Positions 1-9,293 are shown, counted from the stretch's first letter. The stretch is 64,000 bases of DNA from Nitrospira sp. (GCA_022226935.1 CP092081.1:2430627-2494626); one strand, 5' to 3'. The notes: generated by a model not told the origin, from the letters alone. Numbers and translations: made by a program.

Positions 1-608
1 ACGCTCTGAAGCTCCAGCATAAGCAGCGCCAGGCGCTGATTGACATCATCATGGAGATCCCGGGCAATCCGCCGACGTTCCTCTTCCTGGGCCGTGAGAA
101 TCCGGCCGGTCAGCGTATGCAACTGCTCCTCGCTCCGCTCCAACGCCAGGCGGCTGGCGGCCAGATCTGCTGTCCGCCCTTCTACCCCTCGCTCCAGCCG
201 CTCGTTGATTTGCTCTAGAAGTCGTTCCGTTCGGCGACGCTGATAGACAAACACCACCGGCGCCCATACGCCGAAGAGACTGAACAGGTGATTGACCCAT
301 TCAAACCATGGGGGAAGATTGGGAATCCTGGGACTGAAGGGAGCGGCAATGATCGTCAACAATGAGCACGCCGTGGCGGTGGCAATCGGCAACCATCGGT
401 AGTGGCTGGCGGACGACAGGAGCACGACCGCGCTGTAGAGCACCGCGTTCGCCACGCCTAGCGGCAACTGAAGATCCAGCACAAAAAAGAGACCGGCCAG
501 CAGACCGGCGAGTCCGACCAGGAGCCGCTGGCGCTGCTGCGCCTTGGCATCGGTCGGCCGGCCGAGCATCTCACCCGTCTCGTCCTGACGTAAGTTGAAA
601 GGCGCCAT
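1..608 (-). CDS. NarL-type sensor histidine kinase, 3'-truncated by window edge
   Basis: Reading leftward from ATG at 608, an open frame runs off the window after about 202 codons. Residues about 25-110 hold several hydrophobic segments (membrane sensor region). A charged, probably coiled linker follows, then a HisKA_3 phosphoacceptor box reading ARDLHDDVNQRLALL close to the edge. In this family the His of RDLHDD is autophosphorylated and passes phosphate to a NarL/LuxR response regulator; the ATPase domain should lie outside the window. The start follows an extended -10 box (TGCTAAAAT) by nine bases with no Shine-Dalgarno, so the mRNA may be nearly leaderless. The ligand sensed is unknown. 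Confidence 0.8.
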   Translation of the reverse strand, partial: MAPFNLRQDETGEMLGRPTDAKAQQRQRLLVGLAGLLAGLFFVLDLQLPLGVANAVLYSAVVLLSSASHYRWLPIATATACSLLTIIAAPFSPRIPNLPPWFEWVNHLFSLFGVWAPVVFVYQRRRTERLLEQINERLERGVEGRTADLAASRLALERSEEQLHTLTGRILTAQEEERRRIARDLHDDVNQRLALLMLELQS

Positions 609-617
609 CGGGGCCGG

Positions 618-623
618 ATTTTA
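618..623 (-). promoter_or_regulatory. -10 box (TAAAAT) of the histidine kinase gene
   Basis: On the minus strand TGC-TAAAAT is an extended -10 element lying nine bases before the ATG at 608. Transcription would begin only a few bases before the start codon. No clear -35 is visible. Confidence 0.4.
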
Positions 624-697
624 GCACGCGACTCTGTCCGGAGACTAGAACCAGAATAGGCTCCGACCGGCAGCAGCAAACGCACCGGCGGTTCGGG

Positions 698-703
698 TAT
701 GAT
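698..703 (+). promoter_or_regulatory. -10 box (TATGAT) 6 bases before the epimerase start
   Basis: TATGAT is followed by GCCCGG and then ATG at 710. With the normal distance from -10 to transcription start, transcription would start at or next to the ATG, giving a leaderless mRNA. This fits the absence of a ribosome binding site. The -35 is not recognisable. Confidence 0.4.
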
Positions 704-709
704 GCCCGG

Positions 710-1525
710 ATGTCCGCCCCTCGCCCCATTGTCATTCTCGGAACCGGGTATACCGGCCGCTGGATCCGGAAGTTGGCCCGTGAACAATCGCTCCCCATTC
801 TGGCCGGCAGCCGCCGGCCGGAGCAACGCCTCAACGACCTGGCCCAAACCGCCCGCATCCAGTTCGATCTGGATCATCCGTCCACGTGGTCTGCGTTGCC
901 GCTCGAAGCCGACCTGATCTGGACGTTTCCGGCCGTTCCTCTTGAACAGGTCCGGGCCTTCGCCACATACGCCTGTCGCCATTCCCGTCGGTTGGTGGTG
1001 TTAGGGAGCACGTCGGCCTACGATCGAGGCGATGAGCCTCTGACGGACTGGCCGCCGTGGATCGACGAGGCCAGCCCCGTCAATGCCGATCTTCCCCGCG
1101 TGCAAGGCGAGGAATACCTCCGGACACAACAGGGTGCCATCATCCTCCGCGTGGCCGGAATTTATGGACCGAATCGCAATCCGGTGGAGTGGATCCGGCA
1201 AGGGCGTGTCGGCCCGACGAAGAAATTCGTGAACTTGATTCATGTCGAGGATCTGGCCGCGCTCTGTCTTCGAGCCCTGCAAACCGGACGCGCGGGAGAC
1301 CTGTACAATATCAGCGACGGGCATCCGCGCCGATGGGCCGACATTTGCGCGGAAGTGTCGACTCGATGGGGCATTGTGAGTCCGCAGGAAGCTTTCCCCA
1401 GCCAACCAGGAAAACGGATCAGCAGCCGCAAAGCGCTCGAAGAATTAGGCTACACACTCCGGCATCCCGACCTCTACCGCACGCTCGCAACGCTCCAGCA
1501 GGAAGTAGGCAGGAACTCCCACTAA
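710..1525 (+). CDS. NAD(P)-dependent epimerase/dehydratase family protein (YeeZ-like SDR)
   Basis: 271 residues. The N-terminus carries the Rossmann glycine motif GTGYTGR (residues about 11-17), typical of atypical/extended short-chain dehydrogenases of the YeeZ/SDR_a5 group. LGSTSAYDRG near residue 100 corresponds to the strand carrying the active-site Ser, and VAGIYGPNRNP is the region that holds substrate in epimerases. The protein is short for an extended SDR and is probably cytoplasmic. The substrate cannot be told. The gene stands alone, divergent from the kinase to its left and convergent with the next gene, nine bases away. The ATG start is supported by the adjacent -10 box rather than by a Shine-Dalgarno. 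Confidence 0.8.
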   Translation: MSAPRPIVILGTGYTGRWIRKLAREQSLPILAGSRRPEQRLNDLAQTARIQFDLDHPSTWSALPLEADLIWTFPAVPLEQVRAFATYACRHSRRLVVLGSTSAYDRGDEPLTDWPPWIDEASPVNADLPRVQGEEYLRTQQGAIILRVAGIYGPNRNPVEWIRQGRVGPTKKFVNLIHVEDLAALCLRALQTGRAGDLYNISDGHPRRWADICAEVSTRWGIVSPQEAFPSQPGKRISSRKALEELGYTLRHPDLYRTLATLQQEVGRNSH

Positions 1526-1533
1526 GCACGGCC

Positions 1534-2850
1534 TCATTGTTGGGCCAGGCGAGTAGGACTACCGGCCAGCAGATGATGGATGGCCTCCCCGGCCACGCGC
1601 TGCCCTTCCGCCGTCCAATGCGTATCATCGGGAAGATAGGTCAACACGCCCTGTGCGGCGGCTTCGCGGAGAGGCGGAGTCAAATCGAGGAACTCGGCCT
1701 CCGGCACGAGTCCTTTCAGCATCGACGCGACTTCGGCAGGCAGATCGTTGAGCGGCCATTCCCGCATCTCCTCTGTCAGGGGCTCGAAATTGTCCAACCC
1801 CTGGTGCACTCGATGCTTCACCGGCGCAAACGCCACCACGAGGCGAATGCCTTGTTGGCGGCTCACCTGAGAGGCTTCGGCCAAAATCGATCGCAGCCGC
1901 TCGAGGCGCAATCTGTCCGTGGCCTTCAACGCTCCGAGCTTCTCCCAGAAATACAGCAGAGTTTCCTTGCCCTCCGTATCCTGAAACCTTCCACGAAGTC
2001 GCAGATAATCGGGATGTGGGACGCATCCTTGCGCCGCTTTACGTGAGAGGAGAAGAAGATTTCTCGTCAACGACCGCATCCAATACTCGTCGTGCGCAGC
2101 CGTGATATCGGAGGCGTCACTCACCTCCTGATCTTCCGGGGCTAATTGATAGAGATCGTTCCCCTCAAAAAATACCCACACAATCGTCTTGGGCTGGAGG
2201 GCCAGCGCATACCGCTTCAGCACGACGAGTTCCTGCTCCGGTCCATATCCGCTGATCCCTAAATTCGCCACAGACGTGCGCAACCGATGGCTTAATTGCG
2301 TCGTCAGTAGACTGGCGCCTGGCAGCATGGGCGATTCAACATAGGAATCACCGATGACGACGACGTCCGCCCGGTCCATATCCGTATCGTTTCGAAATCC
2401 ACGATGGTCATACCGGAGGTCGAACGACGCCGGCGGATGTGCCGGAAGACAGAGCGCCTCACCGATGTTCCCTCGCACAAAGGACCCCCGTTCCTGATAA
2501 TGCGCTTCACGCCGGTAGCCGAGTTCCGGATCACGGACATACCCGGAACGATCGAACCATTCACGTCCGTGGGTACCGAAAAGAACTTGGTAATTGACGA
2601 GTCCCGCAACGCCCAGCAATTCGGCCATCCCCAACACGACGATCCCGCACAGAGTCATCAGCACGAACCGTCCCTGAATCTCTTTGCGCGGCAGATCAGA
2701 GAGCAGGGCATACAGGCCCCAAGACAGCAGATAACCGGTGACGAGGTTGTCCACGAGATGTTTGGTGCTGGTCACCCCCGTCAGCCATAACACAACGCAT
2801 CCGCACAGAAATATCCCCAACGTCAACCCTGTCGCCTTGTCTTTCAACAA
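1534..2850 (-). CDS. SGNH/GDSL-type membrane-anchored hydrolase-like protein
   Basis: 438 residues. Two or three hydrophobic segments lie within residues 8-95 and a large extracytoplasmic domain follows. IGDSYVESPML (GDS at 167-169) fits block I of SGNH hydrolases, and DDTHW (409-411) fits the C-terminal Asp-x-x-His pair, so a Ser-Asp-His triad is plausible. Related proteins act as O-acetyl esterases or acetyltransferases on cell-surface polysaccharides. The best start is TTG at 2850 (TTG TTG AAA), with AAGGCGG a few bases upstream; no ATG lies near enough to include the first membrane segment. Substrate unknown. Confidence 0.7.
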   Translation of the reverse strand: MLKDKATGLTLGIFLCGCVVLWLTGVTSTKHLVDNLVTGYLLSWGLYALLSDLPRKEIQGRFVLMTLCGIVVLGMAELLGVAGLVNYQVLFGTHGREWFDRSGYVRDPELGYRREAHYQERGSFVRGNIGEALCLPAHPPASFDLRYDHRGFRNDTDMDRADVVVIGDSYVESPMLPGASLLTTQLSHRLRTSVANLGISGYGPEQELVVLKRYALALQPKTIVWVFFEGNDLYQLAPEDQEVSDASDITAAHDEYWMRSLTRNLLLLSRKAAQGCVPHPDYLRLRGRFQDTEGKETLLYFWEKLGALKATDRLRLERLRSILAEASQVSRQQGIRLVVAFAPVKHRVHQGLDNFEPLTEEMREWPLNDLPAEVASMLKGLVPEAEFLDLTPPLREAAAQGVLTYLPDDTHWTAEGQRVAGEAIHHLLAGSPTRLAQQ

Positions 2851-2957
2851 TCACCGCCTTCCATGCTTCGCACCTGGATATGCCGGTGGTTTCTGTTTCA
2901 GCGCAGGCCGCATGAACGACCGGCAGCACCATAAATTAAATTCACACCCGCAACATA

Positions 2958-2976
2958 TGTCCAGTAATACTGGACA
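2958..2976. promoter_or_regulatory. perfect 9+1+9 palindrome, candidate operator
   Basis: TGTCCAGTAATACTGGACA is a perfect inverted repeat with a one-base centre. It lies between the divergent genes at 2850 (minus) and 3162 (plus). The short arms and lack of a loop fit a dimeric repressor site better than a terminator. The XRE-cupin regulator encoded immediately downstream is the obvious candidate to bind it. Confidence 0.5.
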
Positions 2977-3161
2977 CCTTCTTTAGCCTGATTCACGAGA
3001 TCTGGAAAGCTGGGGAATTCCCTAGGGGCGGCGATACGGCTGCGGGAGGCGGAGGCGCGGAAAGTGACTCCTTCCTTGAGACTCCTCACGGAAACGTGTT
3101 ACACAGGTAAAAAAGCGGTTGTGTGCGTTCGGCCTTGTGTGGTGTGACCAACGAGCGAGTG

Positions 3162-3767
3162 ATGACCGACATCGCAAAGAAGCCTGCCAAACGCATTCAA
3201 CCATCCCCGGCAAAAACCGAAGTGCACGTCGGCGACATTGTCCGGCGGCTCCGCAAAGCGCATCATCTTTCGGTGCGAACACTCGCCGATAAATGCGGGT
3301 TCTCTCCAAGCTTCATCTCTCAGGTCGAGTTACGCCAGGCTTCACCGTCCATTGCCTCCACCGAAAAAATTGCTTCCGCGTTGGGAGTCACCCTGGGGGA
3401 ATTCTTTCGGGCCATCGACCCTACTCCACCGGCCGTCATCCGATCAGATGCGCGACCGGTTGTCCAAAGCGAATGGTCTCGCGCAAAAATCGAAGCGCTG
3501 GGCCCGTTCAACAAGGACAGTCAGTTCGAGCCCATGGTGATTACGATTCAGCCAGGCGGCGCCAGCGGGCATAAACCTTACGCACGGCAGGCAGAGCAAC
3601 TCGCGGTCCTGCTTATGGGAACGTTGGAATTGACCCTGGAAGAGGAAGTGCACCATCTCAAGCGGGGGGATGCCGCCGGGATTCCTGCAGGCAACCGGCA
3701 CTGCTGGCGAAACATCAGCAAGCGGCCCGCGCAAATTCTCATCGTCACGGCTCACCGGCGGGTGTAA
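3162..3767 (+). CDS. XRE-family transcriptional regulator with C-terminal cupin domain
   Basis: 201 residues from ATG 3162; an upstream GTG at 3123 is in frame but adds a tail with no features. Residues about 25-80 form a lambda-repressor-type helix-turn-helix (RRLRKAHHLSVRTLADKCGFSP..ISQVE). The C-terminal half is a small cupin barrel with the usual GxxGxxH-like strand (PGGASGHKP) and a late His (NRHCWRN). This architecture (PuuR/SutR type) senses a small metabolite through the cupin and represses nearby genes. A 19-bp palindrome upstream suggests autoregulation. Effector unknown. Confidence 0.85.
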   Translation: MTDIAKKPAKRIQPSPAKTEVHVGDIVRRLRKAHHLSVRTLADKCGFSPSFISQVELRQASPSIASTEKIASALGVTLGEFFRAIDPTPPAVIRSDARPVVQSEWSRAKIEALGPFNKDSQFEPMVITIQPGGASGHKPYARQAEQLAVLLMGTLELTLEEEVHHLKRGDAAGIPAGNRHCWRNISKRPAQILIVTAHRRV

Positions 3768-3835
3768 CCGCCGTTCCCACAACCTATCACCTGCAGGTCC
3801 GGCACACCGCAATCGTCAGGCACGAACACCGCCTC

Positions 3836-5329
3836 TCAGGGCCGCAGCAACGCCATCACGCTGAGACAGACCAGCAGATTGTTGACGGCATGCCCGATCA
3901 TGCCCGGCCACAAACTGCCCGTCCGCTCATAGGCCCACGCCCATATCACGCCGCTCCAAAAGACGCTCAAGAATCCGATCAATCCGTAGCCGTGAGCAAT
4001 GGCAAACAACGCCGCGCTCAGCATGGCTGCGGTGCCCCATTGGAATCGCCGCCGGAAGACGCCGAATAACAGTCCGCGGAAGGCCAACTCTTCAAACACC
4101 GGCGCAAAAATCACATATTCCATCAAGCTGACGATCAGAGTCGGAGGCGAGCCCCATACGAGGTCGGCGTCGAACCATTCAGTCCAATGACTGATCAAAT
4201 TCAGCGGTTCCGCAATGCGGCCCAACACCCACTCTCCGACAAGACCGGCTGACACAACGGCGAGCACCGCCAATCCCAATTGTCCCAGATGACGAGGCTC
4301 AAGGCTCAGCCCCAATCCTCGCCAGAAGGTCTGCCGCTGGGGCCGGAGCAGGTGATAATAGGCCAACGCCAGCAGCGGCAGGTTCGACAGTGGCACCGCG
4401 ACGACCCGCAAAGAGGGCACGTCTCCGGCGGCAAAGAGAAACGCCACCGTCAACAATGCGCCAACAGCGCCCCCGCGAAGCAACACCCCGGCCCCCAGAC
4501 GCCCTGCCCACAAGGGCGGGAGCTCGGCGGATCCCACCCGAAACATGGCCGCGCCTGGGCCTCGCCGCACCCACATCATCAAGACGACACCCCCGACGAC
4601 CATGAGGCTCAGCTCGAGCAGGGCGAACGCCCGTGAGCGCCAAACCAGTGCTTCGATACGTTGCTGGTCGGCAGTCTCAATCGTGACGAGCAGCGGGCGA
4701 TCTCCCGCCCGTTCGGCAATACGAGCCGCCAGTCGGCTGTAGAACCAGCCGGAGACCGGCTGTTCCGCCAGAGAGGCTTGCAGATCGAACCCCGCGCTGC
4801 GTGCCACATGCGCATCCACGTATCCAGCCTGCAACAGTCGCGCGAACAACGGATAGGGAGCGGATTGCCGCGCCCATCGCGAGATGCTTTGCCGCACCTC
4901 CGAAAGATGCCCCGCCTCGCCCTCCAAGATGGTCAGGTGTAGATCGACAAACGGATCGGACGATTCGTCGGCCAATTCGCGATACCACTCGATGGCCTGC
5001 GCCCGATCGTTCGCATCGCTCCCCATCGTGAGGTCATACAGAAATTGTTCCCACACCGGCAGCGACTTCACGCCGTCTGCCTGATCCATCAGGCGACCGA
5101 CCATGTGACTCAGCGCCCGCCCAGGATCGGCGACCCGCTCCACCCTCGGGATATCGAACGATAACCAGGCCACGACCGCAATCGAGGCCGACAGGACCAC
5201 GGCAGACAACAACGTGACCGCGCGGGAAAACCCGGGATTGTACGCATGTGGCGGAGGCGGCGCCCCGACGCAGGGCGCGGGAGAGGGAGATGCATGCGAG
5301 ACCGGCCCGGTTGATGCGTCAGCGTCCAC
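3836..5329 (-). CDS. CPBP family intramembrane glutamic endopeptidase (CAAX protease-like)
   Basis: 497 residues. One N-terminal membrane segment is followed by a soluble extracytoplasmic region (about 65-210) and then many membrane segments. The C-terminal Abi/CPBP domain shows all expected motifs: FEELAFRGLL with the catalytic Glu pair at 413-414 and Arg four residues on, FAIAH with His 446, and GHAVNN with His 480. These proteins cleave within or next to membranes, and many have unknown substrates. The start is GTG at 5329, preceded by GGAGG four bases upstream. The long N-terminal periplasmic extension is more than the minimal family domain. Confidence 0.85.
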   Translation of the reverse strand: MDADASTGPVSHASPSPAPCVGAPPPPHAYNPGFSRAVTLLSAVVLSASIAVVAWLSFDIPRVERVADPGRALSHMVGRLMDQADGVKSLPVWEQFLYDLTMGSDANDRAQAIEWYRELADESSDPFVDLHLTILEGEAGHLSEVRQSISRWARQSAPYPLFARLLQAGYVDAHVARSAGFDLQASLAEQPVSGWFYSRLAARIAERAGDRPLLVTIETADQQRIEALVWRSRAFALLELSLMVVGGVVLMMWVRRGPGAAMFRVGSAELPPLWAGRLGAGVLLRGGAVGALLTVAFLFAAGDVPSLRVVAVPLSNLPLLALAYYHLLRPQRQTFWRGLGLSLEPRHLGQLGLAVLAVVSAGLVGEWVLGRIAEPLNLISHWTEWFDADLVWGSPPTLIVSLMEYVIFAPVFEELAFRGLLFGVFRRRFQWGTAAMLSAALFAIAHGYGLIGFLSVFWSGVIWAWAYERTGSLWPGMIGHAVNNLLVCLSVMALLRP

Positions 5330-5541
5330 GAGACCTCCAAGGGTAAGGCGCGCCGGAGTATACCACCGGCTTCAGAGCGGTGAAACTGGAGAGCCTCTCG
5401 CGGCGTCGGCCGGTTGGATCTCGCCACAATCCCATGGCTGAATCCCTTCCGGTTTCGTTATACTACGCCACTCGTCATGGCAGGCTTTTTCCCATGGACG
5501 GTCAGACCTCGCCTGACGAGCGGACACGAACGGTTTCAACC

Positions 5542-6759
5542 ATGAGCCTTCCCTCTCACGATCACGAATTTGTTCCTCCGCATCGATTGCTCATGGGCCC
5601 CGGCCCGAGCCTGGTGCATGCGCGCGTGCTCCATGCCCTGTCGCAGCCACTGATCGGCCATCTAGACCCACTCTTCCTGACCCTGATGAATACCATTCAA
5701 GCCTCGCTCCGCGCCCTATTCCAGACGGAGAACGAATTCACTATTGCCCTCCCCGGGACCGGTTCGGCAGGCATGGAGGCTGTGATCGCCAATCTCATCG
5801 AGCCCGGAGACCGCGCGATCGTGGGCGTCAACGGTGTCTTCGGTTCACGACTGGCGACGATGATCGAACGAACCGGCGGTATCCCGCTACGTATCGAAGC
5901 GCCCTGGGGGCGCATCATTCCTGTGGACGCCGTGCACGACGCATTATCCCGAGGCGGCCCCGTCAAAGCGGTGGTATTGGTGCATGCGGAAACATCGACC
6001 GGCGCCTGGCAGCCTCTCGAAGAGGTCGGCGCCCTCTGCCGCGCGCACGGCGCCTTACTCATTGTCGATACCGTCACATCGCTCGGAGGCATCCCCGTCG
6101 AGGTCGACGCGTGGGGCATTGATGCCTGCTATAGCGGCACACAGAAATGCTTGAGCTGTCCGCCGGGTCTGGCTCCCTTGACGCTGAGCCCGCGAGCCAT
6201 GGAGATCGTTCGACAGCGACGCACTCCCTGCCACAGTTGGTACCTTGACCTCTCGTTGATTGCCGACTATTGGAATGACCGCAGCCGCGCCTATCACCAC
6301 ACGGCTCCGATCTCGATGCTCTACGGACTCTGCGAAGCGCTGCGGCTGGTGTCCGAGGAAGGACTGCCGGCGCGATTCACTCGCCATCAACTCCACAGCG
6401 ACGCTTTACTCGCCGGCCTGGAACCCTTGGGCCTGCGGCCGCTCCCTCCGACGGCGCATCGACTCCCCATGCTCAACTGTGTCACCCTGCCCGAAGGAAT
6501 TGACGATACGCTGGTGCGGTCGCAGTTGTTGCGGGAACACGGAATTGAAATCGGGGGAGGCCTGGGGCCGCTGCGCGGGCGGGTCTGGCGGATCGGGCTG
6601 ATGGGCGAGTCCTGCCAGCAGGCCCACGTGCTGACACTGCTCAACGCCTTGGAAGACATTTTCGCGCAACACGACTGGCTGGATCAGCCCGGTCGCGCGG
6701 TGCAGGCGGCGGTCGAAACCTATACCCAATCACAGTTGTCGGCGAGGAGGGGCGCATGA
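5542..6759 (+). CDS. class V aminotransferase (alanine-glyoxylate / serine-pyruvate aminotransferase family)
   Basis: 405 residues from ATG 5542; ATG 5494 is an in-frame alternative. RLLMGPGPS near the N-terminus and the PLP-lysine region SGTQKCLSCPPG are signatures of the alanine-glyoxylate/serine-glyoxylate/serine-pyruvate group (PLP-dependent, cytoplasmic). The C-terminus has the expected small domain with RVWRIGLMG. Reported activities in the family are transamination of Ala, Ser or taurine-like donors with glyoxylate or pyruvate, and which applies here cannot be told. A TATACT at 5459-5464 may be its -10 box. The stop overlaps the next start (ATGA), so it heads a translationally coupled three-gene operon. 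Confidence 0.85.
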   Translation: MSLPSHDHEFVPPHRLLMGPGPSLVHARVLHALSQPLIGHLDPLFLTLMNTIQASLRALFQTENEFTIALPGTGSAGMEAVIANLIEPGDRAIVGVNGVFGSRLATMIERTGGIPLRIEAPWGRIIPVDAVHDALSRGGPVKAVVLVHAETSTGAWQPLEEVGALCRAHGALLIVDTVTSLGGIPVEVDAWGIDACYSGTQKCLSCPPGLAPLTLSPRAMEIVRQRRTPCHSWYLDLSLIADYWNDRSRAYHHTAPISMLYGLCEALRLVSEEGLPARFTRHQLHSDALLAGLEPLGLRPLPPTAHRLPMLNCVTLPEGIDDTLVRSQLLREHGIEIGGGLGPLRGRVWRIGLMGESCQQAHVLTLLNALEDIFAQHDWLDQPGRAVQAAVETYTQSQLSARRGA

Positions 6760-7358
6760 GTCGAAACGGGTTCTGGATCGTCATGGCAGGGGTAGCCGGC
6801 TTCGTGGCGGCGATCACGTACTGGGTCATCGCCCTCGCCGTGGCGGAATCACGCAAAGCCGACATGATCGCACCCGAACGGGTGACCAGTTTCATCCATG
6901 CTGTGATCGATGCCAATCGCGCCAACTACACGCAGAACGTCGTCGACAAGTTGCACACCCAAGGCGTGGTCGAAGCCCTCGAACATTGGAAAGAAGAAAA
7001 GGGCCTTCCTCTGCCCGCCCAATTTCTCCTCGAATCCGGCCGTCTGGTTGCGCAGAAAGACATGAAACTCAGCTTCCGGCTCGCCAGCCTCACCCCGATC
7101 TATGTGTGGAACGGACCGAACAGCGAGTTTGAACGGCGCGGCCTGGAAGTCGTCATGAAGGCGCCGGAGAAACCCTTTACGGGATTTTATCAGCAGGGCG
7201 GGGTCCGCTACTTCCAAGGCATCTATGCCGACCGGGCGGTGTCGGAAAGCTGCGTGTCCTGCCACAACGGGCATGCGAACAGCCCGCGGCGAGACTATAA
7301 ACTCAACGACATCATGGGCGGCGTCATCGTCACCATCCCGATCAGCGAGGCGCCATGA
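6756..7358 (+). CDS. DUF3365 (Tll0287-like) haem-binding sensor-type protein
   Basis: 200 residues with one N-terminal membrane segment (about 5-25) and a periplasmic domain. The C-terminal CVSCHNGH is a CxxCH c-type haem motif, and GGVIVTIPI follows as in DUF3365/Tll0287-like domains. These are PAS-like c-haem proteins thought to sense redox state or gas, or to form the sensor part of larger proteins. Here the domain stands alone, with no kinase or cyclase attached. It is coupled by ATGA overlaps to the aminotransferase before and the amidohydrolase after it, an odd setting for a haem sensor. Confidence 0.8.
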   Translation: MSRNGFWIVMAGVAGFVAAITYWVIALAVAESRKADMIAPERVTSFIHAVIDANRANYTQNVVDKLHTQGVVEALEHWKEEKGLPLPAQFLLESGRLVAQKDMKLSFRLASLTPIYVWNGPNSEFERRGLEVVMKAPEKPFTGFYQQGGVRYFQGIYADRAVSESCVSCHNGHANSPRRDYKLNDIMGGVIVTIPISEAP

Positions 7359-8563
7359 CTATCGCCATCCGCCAGATTCGCATCCTCGACGGCCACGGCC
7401 GCAAGATCGAACGAGGCACCGTCGTGATCGAAGGCGAGCGCATTGTAGCCGCCGGACCGGATCAGACGATACGCCTGCCTCGAGGCGCGCGACGTATCGA
7501 CGGCCGGGGCCTGACCATCCTCCCAGGACTCATCGATTGCCATGTCCACTTTTGCCTGGGGGCTGAAGCCGATGTCGTGGCAGCCGTCGAGCAGGAATCT
7601 TCGGCGGTGACGTTGTTGAAGGCCGCGGAACTGGCACGCCGCACCGTGCAGGCCGGATTTACCACCGTCAGGGATGTCGGCTTCCGCGACCATGCCGTGT
7701 TTGCGCTGAAGCAGGCCATTGAATCGGGACTGACGCCGGGGCCCCGCATCCTGGCCGCCGGTCTTGCGATCTGCATGCCGGGAGGGCATGCCCGCTTTAT
7801 CGGGCGTGAAGCGCAGGGAATCGAGGCCGTGCGGGCCGCCGTGCAGGATCAGCTCACCGCCGGGGCCGAAGTGATCAAGGTGATCGCCTCAGGCGGAGTC
7901 CTCACGCCGGGCACTTCTCCCGACGAAGCCCAAATGACCGTGGAAGAATTGAGAGCAGCCGTCGAAGTCGCCGCCGCCCATGGCCGACACGTGGCTGCCC
8001 ATGCTCATGGCGCAAGTGGGATGAAGAACGCCCTGCGCGCCGGGGTCCATTCGATCGAACATGCCACGCTCATGGACGACGAAGCCGCTGGCCTGATGAC
8101 CCAGCGCGGCGTTTACATGGTTCCGACACTATCCGCTCTCGCTACCACAGCCGCCTGCCCGACCGGCTGCGGCATTCCCGACAGCGCCCGATCAAAGGCA
8201 AAAAACATGGTCCGGCAACACGAGAAGAGTTTCCGCGCCGCCGTGCGCCGTGGGGTGCCGATTGCCCTCGGGACTGATGCCGGCACACCCTTTAATTATC
8301 ACGGCGACAATGCGCAGGAATTGGAGCGGATGGTCACCCTGGGTATGACGCCGATGGATGCGATCATGACCTGCACCTCCGCAGCCGCACGGTTGCTGCG
8401 CCTCTCGGCAGAAATCGGCACCATTGAAGCCGGCAAACAAGCGGATCTGTTGGTGGTGGACGGCAACCCCCTCAGAAATATCGGACTGCTTTTGAAACAA
8501 GAGCGCATCGCAGGAGTCATGCAACGAGGGCGCTTCGTGTCGGGACCGCTCTCACAGGCGTGA
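7355..8563 (+). CDS. amidohydrolase family protein (imidazolonepropionase/prolidase-like)
   Basis: 402 residues. DCHVHF near residue 65 is the HxH metal motif. VIKVIASGG supplies the bridging Lys, HAHG and SIEHATLMD the further His ligands, and GTDAGTP the catalytic Asp. The C-terminus returns to the beta-sandwich (GKQADLLVVDGNPL). The layout matches the binuclear-metal amidohydrolase subgroup that includes Xaa-Pro and other dipeptidases and cyclic amide hydrolases. There is no signal peptide, so it is cytoplasmic. It is coupled to the DUF3365 gene by ATGA and is the last gene of the operon. Substrate unknown; a cyclic amide or dipeptide is an inference from the family. Confidence 0.85.
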   Translation: MTIAIRQIRILDGHGRKIERGTVVIEGERIVAAGPDQTIRLPRGARRIDGRGLTILPGLIDCHVHFCLGAEADVVAAVEQESSAVTLLKAAELARRTVQAGFTTVRDVGFRDHAVFALKQAIESGLTPGPRILAAGLAICMPGGHARFIGREAQGIEAVRAAVQDQLTAGAEVIKVIASGGVLTPGTSPDEAQMTVEELRAAVEVAAAHGRHVAAHAHGASGMKNALRAGVHSIEHATLMDDEAAGLMTQRGVYMVPTLSALATTAACPTGCGIPDSARSKAKNMVRQHEKSFRAAVRRGVPIALGTDAGTPFNYHGDNAQELERMVTLGMTPMDAIMTCTSAAARLLRLSAEIGTIEAGKQADLLVVDGNPLRNIGLLLKQERIAGVMQRGRFVSGPLSQA

Positions 8564-8644
8564 AGCGTGAACAGTACCACGCGAAACGCAATACGGAGGA
8601 CTCACCGCCCATTTCATACGCTTCGCATGACCCTGTACCACGAT

Positions 8645-9283
8645 TCACCGGCGTTCGTACAAGAGTTCCAGCGCCGTGGCATACCCATTGATTCGTCCCT
8701 TCCGGAACATGTCTTCCAGGCGGCCCCGTAGCGCGCGTATCCCGCCTTCGTCGCCCCGCGCCACCACGGACTGGGACACCATCATCTGCACGGCCACTTC
8801 CAGGAGGCGATGCTTACGTTGCTCCATTTCCGGCGTGACGAATTCGTCCAGCACCTCCGCTCCCCGCGCCTCGACGATCGGCTCTTTGAACGTATCGTAC
8901 CCCTGATGCGCAACCGTGCGTTCGCGAATGATTGCGAGTTCGGATTTGATCCGCGACACCATTTTCATCAAGACGGCGAACACTTCCTTTCGCCCCTCAT
9001 CGAACAGCTTCTTCTCCATTTCCTCGAGAATCAGCGCCGGATCGACGGTCTCAGGGCGCATTTCCTCGCCCCAATGCAGGCGATCATAGGTGCGCCGGCT
9101 CTCGGGATCGCCGAGGACTTCATAAGCCGAGTTGATCTCACGGATCTTCTCTTCAGCCTTGCTGTTATTCGGATTGCGATCAGGGTGATGCTCGAAAACG
9201 AGCTTTCGGTAGGCTTTCTTGATCTCGTCATCGGAAATGTCCCGCGACACTCCGAGAACGCGATAATAATCGACACGTGGCAT
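8645..9283 (-). CDS. J-domain protein (DnaJ-like co-chaperone)
   Basis: 212 residues. The N-terminal J domain (about 4-70) has the HPD triad at residues 33-35 within [11 protein letters not shown] and the typical [14 protein letters not shown] helix IV. No Gly/Phe-rich region, zinc fingers or DnaJ C-terminal domain follow, so it is a type III/C J protein that stimulates an Hsp70. The rest is helical and charged with no recognised substrate domain. A TGCTATAGT extended -10 box ends ten bases before the ATG and there is no Shine-Dalgarno, so the leader is very short. It is convergent with the amidohydrolase operon. Confidence 0.85.
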   Translation of the reverse strand: MPRVDYYRVLGVSRDISDDEIKKAYRKLVFEHHPDRNPNNSKAEEKIREINSAYEVLGDPESRRTYDRLHWGEEMRPETVDPALILEEMEKKLFDEGRKEVFAVLMKMVSRIKSELAIIRERTVAHQGYDTFKEPIVEARGAEVLDEFVTPEMEQRKHRLLEVAVQMMVSQSVVARGDEGGIRALRGRLEDMFRKGRINGYATALELLYERR

Positions 9284-9293
9284 AGTGCGAGGG

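Noticed and set aside
8564-8644. Degenerate GCGTGAA / GCGAAA units between the amidohydrolase and J-domain genes
   Set aside because: They recall the repeat arms around the four-helix-bundle ORF but are too short and diverged to be called a copy.
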